DNA of 64,000 nucleotides from Cadophora sp. MPI-SDFR-AT-0126 (Eukaryota > Ascomycota > Leotiomycetes > Helotiales > Ploettnerulaceae): NCBI GenBank assembly GCA_020747065.1, contig JAGMVK010000006.1, positions 496,001 through 560,000 of the forward strand, given 5' to 3'. A program made the translations under genes and the position numbers. Positions within the stretch are counted from its first letter, which is position 1. Every line of letters starts with the position of its first letter. The notes beneath the pieces are model-generated. The model saw nothing but the letters and a program-made list of their open reading frames with translations. It had not been told where the DNA came from and ran no database searches. Positions 57,131-64,000 of this stretch are shown here, piece by piece.

Positions 57131-57335
57131 ATGAATCATACTAGCGGCGCAAGAGTGTGGAAATGCACCGACTAGAGTCGCGGTCAATTGTGGAGTGTAA
57201 GAAGCTATACTTCGTCTCGTTAGTCAGTGAGAGCACGGTCTCTGGCGTTGATGGTCGTGAGTGGCACGATTTAACGGCGAGCGTGCGGCTGAAGTTTAGG
57301 TAAGGACTCCCCGATCTAAGTTACTAACTTACGGC

Positions 57336-57412
57336 CAAACTACGGCGAAATTACCAAAGCTTTGCGGGAGGTGCGGGGTCCGTCCTTCCAGCCGAGAATG
57401 GTTACAGTACTA
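57336..57412 (+). repeat. Arm sequence of the NLR-bearing TIR element, third copy
   Basis: ACTACGGCGAAATTACCAAA, then GCTTTGCGGGAGGTGCGGGG and CCAGCCGAGAATGGTTA matches the inner arm at 49385-49440 and, inverted, 45160-45245. Orientation relative to the neighbouring minus-strand NLR is the same as in the 5.3-kb element. It ends abruptly near 57412. Confidence 0.65.
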
Positions 57413-57499
57413 TTGTACAGGGTCTCAGACATCCCCGCCGAAAATCTCAATGCGTGCTCTTTCACAATGTCGGAACCAGACGGCGATGATAGCTCGGTA

Positions 57500-59130
57500 T
57501 TACTCGCCACCCACGTCTTTGATTCTCTTGACCAAAGCATTCTGTACAACGCTGAGCATCTCGGAGGTGGAAAAAGTATGGAGAGATTTGATGAAGATTT
57601 CTTCCTTTGCCACCCGTTCCACTTCGGACGGATCAGAAATGTCAACTAGAAGACTACGATCGGTCCTCCAAATGCCTCGCTCGTGAATTTTGAACTCAAT
57701 TCGTACTGTAGAGGCCGCAGGCAACATCTGCAGCTGTTTGTCTGGAGCCTGGAGATGCTCTTGCCTGTCACCATTGATATCGACGTTATCTGTACCGATC
57801 AGATCCTGGTATGAGCGAACAAGCGCTCCCAGGTCCTCGGTAGCTGGGCCTCGAGAAGTGCTAGCGAGCCCATCCGCTATGAGATTCTGAAGCTCAATGA
57901 AGGTGTCTCGGCTCTGATCTCTCGCTGTTGGCTGTGAAGAGGCAATCCCCTCTCGTGCGTTGTCGGGATCGTCCAGTAATGCCTGTCTTTCTTGTCTGTT
58001 TGACTCTAAAACTTCTACCTCCATTCCCTCCTGCTCCTCCCCGTCCTGTACCGCGGGCTCCAACCGGGCTAATCTTTCTTGCTCCAATACACTCCCTTCC
58101 CAACCGGCACGCTCGTGTTCCGGGTCTTCGCTTGTATTTGATGCGTGATTCGAACGCGACTGTTGAAATGGCGATGATGCCACTTCTCTGAAACTAGGAT
58201 CTCGAGGAGGGGACGGGTGAGAGCGACCACCAGTACTAGTCCCGCTTTGTCTACCAAAAAATGCAAAATAAACAGATCTGCGCACAAAGAAGGACGTGAT
58301 ACTTTCGCCTTGCTCGTTCGCCTCCATGTGGAGGTTGGCTACAGAGAGGGAGGCGGCATCCCGTGCGTGTGCCTCTTCATCTGGTAACCCACATCGGACA
58401 CCTGAAGCCGCAGGATCATCGCTAACGAAGGCCGGACACACCTGTTCCACTTCGACGGGTGTGGCAGGGTCAAATAACCTTACGATCTGCTCCAGATTAG
58501 ACTCGAGAATTGCGTCCGTGTATTCGTAGCGGTCCGATTTCCGTGCATTTAATAAGGCAGCACGCGCGATCTCCCGATCCGCCGATCGCTGGCTCAACGC
58601 CGAGATTTGATCAGACTTAAACCCCAGTCGGATAGCGAGAGCAGCGAAGTTGGACAAGTCCACTTCGTCCGCTTTTCTGGGCCGCGCCTTGGCCAGGCGT
58701 TTTCTCTTCGTCTTCTTCTCCTCCGACGGGGGAGGCAAGTCGAGGACGTTCTGCATTGCATAAAGCCAAAGCATCCGGTATGCTAGATCCCAATCCTCCG
58801 GGGCCCCAAGGAATATGGCATCTAGGGCACTGCACAATGTTGGTGTGGGAGACGGCCCAACCAGATACCTCATACTGTCCGCGCAGGGGTGCAGGTAGTT
58901 GGTATCCGCGAAGAAAGAAAATAATGAGGTGATGAGGCCGCCGATCTGGCTCAACTCCTCCATATCACCTCGCGGTCCTGGAGGCTAAAGGCGGCAAAGA
59001 TGTGGCCACTGACCAGCTGGCCATGGAGCATCTGCGCGCCCCGTATGGTGCCAATGTCACACTGGGCAATGCGCACAAGCTCAGGCTTCTCAACTGGCCA
59101 AAAGGAGGACTGCTAGATGTGGTTTTCGTT
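57500..59130 (-). pseudogene. DUF3723-type gene, frameshifted and 5' damaged
   Basis: A long frame (58963-57500, 487 codons) reads FADTNYLHPCADSMRYLVGP, then LAYRMLWLYAMQNVLDLP, FAALAIRLGFKSDQISAL, SADREIARAALLNARKSDRY and SFFVRRSVYFAFFGRQS. I associate this series with the fungal DUF3723 family. Protein-like sequence continues upstream in a different frame (FWPVEKPELVRIAQCDIGT, then MLHGQLVSGHIFAAFSLQDR), ending at REVIWRS. One lost base near 58951-58956 would explain the break. A TAG at 59115-59113 sits further upstream. The C-terminal part has an acidic, Ser/Glu-rich linker (EDPEHERAGWEG) and ends REVxRTDRSLLVDISDP-like. DUF3723 genes are typical cargo of giant fungal Starship elements. 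The 487-codon part could still be translated. Confidence 0.65.
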
Positions 59131-59322
59131 GCTCAATTCCAAAAATTTCGTTCTCGCTGTTGGTGATGTTTTTTTCACGAGGGGTCACCAGATCTCAGCA
59201 TGTGATTTACCGATTAGGCATAGTCCGGCTGCTGCCTTTGACCGTGGCGTTTAGCTCACAACATGGTAATACCTGGTATACACGACTTCTTTAGCCTTAG
59301 CAGTAAGCTCTACTAGACAACA

Positions 59323-61436
59323 ATGCTTTGTAAGATCTGTGCATCTATCGACTTGTTCGGCGGGAACGTATACACTCATATCCACCATGCAAGCTTCAAT
59401 GACTTGATCGCAGCAGCTGATCAAGGTTGCAACATGTGCGAGGCAATTCGACAAGAGGCCCGACTCTCCAAACAGCCCTTAACAGAAGAGAATGCAGACC
59501 AGATCTCTGATACCCAGATATGGTATCAGCCTTTGTTCGGTAATGGGTCGCGCTTTGGCCGCATATCTAGCCTCAGTCTGCTTAGATTCTACCAAGTCGG
59601 GGACAGACACAAGCATGAGCTAGAGGTATGCTTTAGCTTATATGTGCAAGAAGGTGCATTCTCCTCCAATATTCCAGTTGGTATTGATCTAATGCCTTAA
59701 CAGATTGCCCTACGCTGGTTGCTCAGGCATTGAGTGGCCGTCTACTTCACCCAAGACCAGATTCAGACCCTTGTTCCTCGCTCATCCAGTCTTGGATGGA
59801 TGAGTGCCTAAATAAGCACGGTGGCTCGTGTCCACATGACCCAAAGGCTACTCTCCCAACTCGATTGCTTGATGTGGAGACCGTCGATGGCTCTCCAAAG
59901 TCATCCTTATGCCTGGTTGAGCCACAAAATGTGGGTGAGTGGGTCACGTTAAGCCATTGCTGGGGACATGGCCCCCACTTCGCAACAATATCTGAAAACC
60001 TAGCACCTCGACAACGGTCAATACTCTTTGAAGAGCTTCCTCGCACGTTCCAAGATGCCGTCACCGTTACCAGACGACTTGGCTTCCGATATCTATGGAT
60101 CGATTCTCTCTGCATCATTCAAGATGATCATCAAGATTGGGCTCGGGAAGCGGCTCGAATGCATATCTACTACAAGAACGCCATCTTGACTATTGCTGCG
60201 GACTCCGCTATCTCTGACAGGGAAGGTTTCTTAGAGACGCAAAGATGGAACGAGCCGGCCCTAGCTGATCTTTCTCTCACAGTGGATGGCTTGACATATC
60301 CGGCGAACTGGGGGCCACCTTTAACCCTCCGCGGTTGCCCGGACCGCGTCTTCGTCAGGAAACTTCCTAAAGCGGTCGAAGAGCCCCTCGACAAGCGAGC
60401 ATGGACCCTCCAAGAAAATATTCTCTCGCCTCGTACCATCCACTACACTTCACAGGGTCTAAAATGGGAGTGCCAAACCTGCATCTCTTTTGAATCCGAT
60501 CTCAACCCTAGCTCTTTTCCCCACATCACAATCTCCAAAAAGCAGGATTTTCTCAATCCCGTCAGCTCATTAGCCAACCGGTCCTCATCGTCACTTGGCG
60601 AAGACGACATTTTCGACGACCCCTACGACCGCTGGTACCCCATCCTCGAAGACTACTGCACCCGCGCCCTTACCATCCCCTCCGATATGCTCCCTGCTAT
60701 CTCCGGCATCGCCCGCGAAGTGAACAAACACACAGGCTCCCGCTACGCCGCCGGTCTTTGGCTGGAAGACATATATCGCGGCCTGTTATGGTGTTATTAT
60801 GGTCGCGGTCGCCCTCCAAAAACTTACCGCGCACCATCCTGGAGCTGGGCCTCACTAGATGCTATTCAGCCACAGATACCTGGCGCACATCACAACTTAT
60901 ACGACGAATTCTCTATAGACGAGATGATAAACAATAAGCCGGATGCCAACGACGTTAAAGCAGAAGTGCTGGACTGCGACGTCACGGCTCGAGACAAAGA
61001 CCCCTATGGCGAAGTAATAGCTGCAAGCATCATCATACGGGGCTTCTGGCTCTCCCCTGTCCAATGGAAGACCATCCGCTCTAACAGAATCGATATCTGG
61101 GCGGCGCCTCCATACCTTAATCGCTATGATCGGACCTTTGTTTCTGGCATGTATCCTCTAGAGTTGACAGGCGAGAATCCAGTCATTTGCAGCTTTGATG
61201 AGTTCCATAGCGGCAACGACGCAGATGAGTTGTTTCACAACGTCAGCTTGTTACAGATAGCATGCTGGGAGGTGACGATGGTTAACTCGCCTTGTAAAGG
61301 TCGGCGGTTTGCACTTCTACTAAGGCCACAAGGTGAGAGTGGGGAATTTAAACGAGTTGGCATCGCGGAGTTGCCATATAGCTATAACCAGTTTGAGAGA
61401 GATAACTGGGAGATGAGAGATGTTGCAATCATCTGA
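59323..61436 (+). CDS. HET-domain protein 3
   Basis: Model: exons 59323-59625 and 59727-61436, one 101-bp intron, product 670 residues. The splice joins HELE to ALSGRLLHPR in frame and removes a stop. The N-terminus has CKIC (3-6) and CNMCEAIRQEA cysteine motifs usual for this HET class. HET block 1 is EWVTLSHCWGHGPHFAT (172-188), block 2 is FRYLWIDSLCIIQDDHQDW (221-239), and block 3 is MHIYYKNAILTIAADSA. Later motifs RAWTLQENILSPRTIHY and YRAPSWSWASLDA match those of HET protein 2. The open frame is undamaged although it sits between a DUF3723 pseudogene and a decayed LINE, so it is either recently arrived or under selection. Function is presumed in incompatibility or cell-death signalling. 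Confidence 0.92.
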
Positions 61437-61620
61437 CCGATGATGGCCCAATATTCATTCATTCATTTATTCATACTCGGTTCCAGTAGTCTACCATAAG
61501 AACAGCCATGCCCGCATAGTCCAGCTTCGGCGCAGTTGCCGAAGTGCGCCTTACCATATTCAGTAGTCGCAACTTCACTTTATCACGATAATGTGACCAG
61601 CAACCTCCTCTACTAGACAG
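61437..61620. other. 3' flank of HET gene 3
   Basis: Short ordinary sequence with (ATTC)n-like repetition near 61450-61475, then transition into TA-rich sequence. Confidence 0.4.
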
Positions 61621-63350
61621 TCTAGCTCCTATCTACGACTATTTACATAGGCGTTAAAGGAGTGCTTTACTTGTTCTTTAAGGGTATATCAGGCTCCTTA
61701 GCTACCGCTCCTTATAGCTACTTAGTGTCCTTGTACCTTTAGTTTTCCCCCAGTGTTTTACTTTATTTTTGCGCGCTATATAGCAACTCCGAAATTACCT
61801 AAGGAGGCGCGTCTGTTCCATAAATCGTATTACTTTTATAACTAATTTTAGCTCGTTCAAGATTACCCTCAGGTTTATTCGTCCTTCCCTACTAAATTTC
61901 CTCTGTTGTAAGTTGCGATATTTCTGGTACCTCATTAGGACGTGGCCCACAGTTTATCGTCCTTCGCCGCAATCATATCCCGCGTCATTAAACCCTGGTA
62001 CCTTCCTTTTCCATAAGAAGTCCCTTATCCAAATTTCTCTATACATATCTGAATAAGTATAGCGCTTTACTACTTCTTTAAGCTGTGGTATATTCGCAGG
62101 ATATTATATATTAGGCATAGAGTATGTTTAAATATAGTACGTCCCTGCATCTCCATTTCCCAGCTATTTCTCTATTCGACTTTTATTTGCCTTATAATCC
62201 AGGTCTTTAGTGTTATTTATAAATAGTATATCTTTAAGTATATAACGTTTAGGATTTCTAGGTTAGCTCCTAAGTATTGTCTTGCTACTTTCTTAGCTGC
62301 CTTATCTACTACTTCATTTCCCCAGATACCTGTATAAGCTAGGACCCATCTTATCTCGACCGGTATCCCTCGGACTCTTTGTAGCTTATCTATCAGCGGT
62401 ATCGCCTCCGCGATAATGTACGGCCCTGATCTACCGGTTGGACGGCGGAGGATTTATATTTAACTAACGCTAAATACAAAGTAGGGTGCGGCGTGCTCCT
62501 TCCTATGCTAGTGCCCCTATAATATCTTTCCTACTTAATGCTTAATCAAGTCGGTATGCTTTTACTTCGAGGGTTTTAACGGACTAGACCTTTACCTTAT
62601 ATCTCTCTCGTAGTTTACTTCTTAAGCCTATCTCGTATAATTACCTAACTAGACTCTAATACGCTCTTATAGATTAACACACGTATCCGTCCTCTTGGGC
62701 TATATAGATAGTATTATATAGGTTAATCTCCCTAGTATACTTAATTATTAGGAAATTACTTAACTGTTACTATTATTATATGCCTCGCCTTATAGCTATT
62801 TCAAGGCTGCTTCGCGATACCTTACCGGATCTTTTCTTTCTATTAGAGCTGACTATATCTTGTAAAAGTTTCTATACTAGAACTTAAGCTTATAGCTTTA
62901 GTATAGTGTTTTTCTCTTACTAACTAAAGTGCGTGCTTATTCTTCTTAATATACTTAATCTGCTAGTTTACTATTAGTAACGCTTATACTCTAGCTTCTA
63001 CTAAAGTTCTAGCCTTCTTACTATATATACTATAAGCTTGCGTTTCGTGATAGGTATATAGGGTACTCCTGCGAGTTTGTCCTTAAGCCTACCTTTATAT
63101 AGTCTTCTTAAGCTAACTATTATTATATTATCTAACTATTTCCTTTAACTGTATACCCTCTATTGCTATAACTCCCTCTAGGCTCGCTTAATCCTGTAGT
63201 ACTCTAAACTCTAGCTTCCTCCTTCTTTAATAGTTGCCTTGCTTCTCTCTTATATTAAGCCCTCCTAACTATATTTGCCCCTTATTAAATACTGCTATTA
63301 AAACAAGGGCATATATCCTCTGAGCCCCGGCCGGTTAGTGAAAACACTGC
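61620..63350 (-). repeat. RIP-eroded LINE (non-LTR retrotransposon) fragment with RNase H
   Basis: TA-rich, no open frame. On the minus strand 62450-62230 still reads GRSGPYIIAEAIPLIDKLQR, then GIPVEIRWVLAYTGIWGNEV and VDKAAKKVARQYLGAN. This is the C-terminal RNase H of Tad/I-type LINEs (motif WxxAHxGxxGNExxDxxAKxA). Upstream reverse transcriptase was not recovered, so the copy may be partial or too mutated. Confidence 0.65.
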
Positions 63351-64000
63351 AACCTTACCCTAGAGGTGTTCTATCTATCTAATGCGGGTATTGCTCCCTG
63401 GGCTACTATTAGCATAGATCTGAGTAGCGTACCTGCTTATGAGGCAGGGAATTGAATAGTCGGATAGTTTTGATACCTATTTTACTAGTAGTCCTCTGTT
63501 CTGGATAAGACGGCGCTATGGTATCGCAAGCGGAGCCTCGACGCCACACCATCACCTCACCAGCTTCAGCCGAATGCGCTTGTCTCCCGTCGGCTCTACA
63601 ATAATATTGCAATCGTAGGTTCGTAGCCAGCACCACGGACAGGTGGGAGTTCGACTTTGCTGGCCTACAAGCATCGGCGGTTGATTTTCCAAACATTGTT
63701 TGGAAATGCTGAGTCAGCGGAAGCCACGGCTCCACACCCAACCTATTAGCGCGCGATAAGATCGCCAAGACTTGTTTTTAACCCACCCCCGCATCAGCGG
63801 GACCTTGCACAAGCCTTCCCGCCCAAATAGTGAAAATCAAGTGCGTAATCATTGTGATAATCGATCCTACCTTCGACAGCAACTGATGTCCTAGACTGGC
63901 ACGGGTGTAGTCTTCTCTTGATCTGTTTAACACGATTGAAAACGTCGGCCTCGTTTGAAGCGTTCGTGTCTGCCACTCACTCACACTCCCTCATTAACGC
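63351..64000. other. End of window, no gene recognised
   Basis: Composition is normal again after about 63430. Minus-strand open frames at 63409-63768 and 63778-63984 overlap no recognisable domain. They could be 5' parts of a gene continuing outside or chance frames. Confidence 0.3.

Noticed and set aside
63409..63984. Two adjacent minus-strand open frames at the window end
   Set aside because: No domain, no splice model joining them convincingly. They may be part of a gene beyond the window but cannot be supported here.

Overview
The window looks like a chromosome segment of a filamentous ascomycete (Pezizomycotina). The evidence is short introns of about 45-100 bp with GT...AG borders, a YTM1 orthologue, a secreted AA9 lytic polysaccharide monooxygenase, several HET-domain genes, and long stretches of TA-rich sequence almost free of CA/TG dinucleotides. 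That last pattern is the footprint of repeat-induced point mutation (RIP). I cannot name the genus.

Layout. 1-7 kb is ordinary gene space: the AA9 enzyme, YTM1 and an unrecognised 477-residue protein. 7.2-8.9 kb is a CTGAGCA-type minisatellite, a RIP-eroded block and one LTR. 9.4-21.7 kb is a small self/non-self or cell-death type neighbourhood: a HET gene with a decayed partial copy behind it, a divergently transcribed pair made of a protein kinase and an MLKL-like protein (four-helix-bundle-like N-terminus plus degenerate pseudokinase), a short transposon relic, and a second HET gene. 23.8-25.3 kb is a RIP-killed gene of the fungal DUF7924 type. 26.2-50.2 kb is a RIP-eroded transposon island. 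It holds a full-length chromodomain Gypsy element with both LTRs (28.9-36.9 kb) and a solo LTR nested in its reverse transcriptase, an unresolved 8 kb block, and a 5.3 kb element with long terminal inverted repeats that carries a dead HET-NACHT-WD40 NLR gene. 50.2-59.2 kb is a gene graveyard: two BTB-type pseudogenes, a second NACHT-WD40 NLR pseudogene, and a frameshifted DUF3723 gene. 59.3-61.4 kb is a third intact HET gene, followed by a decayed LINE and unresolved sequence.

How the parts fit. Apart from the 1-7 kb block, nearly every recognisable gene belongs to families used by fungi for allorecognition, programmed cell death or mobile-element cargo: three intact HET proteins plus a fragment, two NLRs, DUF3723, and a kinase/pseudokinase pair. 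The most interesting item is the head-to-head pair at 11.8-16.8 kb. A kinase with all its key residues sits beside a catalytically dead kinase-like protein with an MLKL-like helical N-terminus, a layout that recalls the RIPK3/MLKL arrangement of animal necroptosis. Second is the TIR element that carries an NLR, and whose arm sequence recurs beside the other NLR locus. Functional statements rest on motifs read by eye; no database search was possible.
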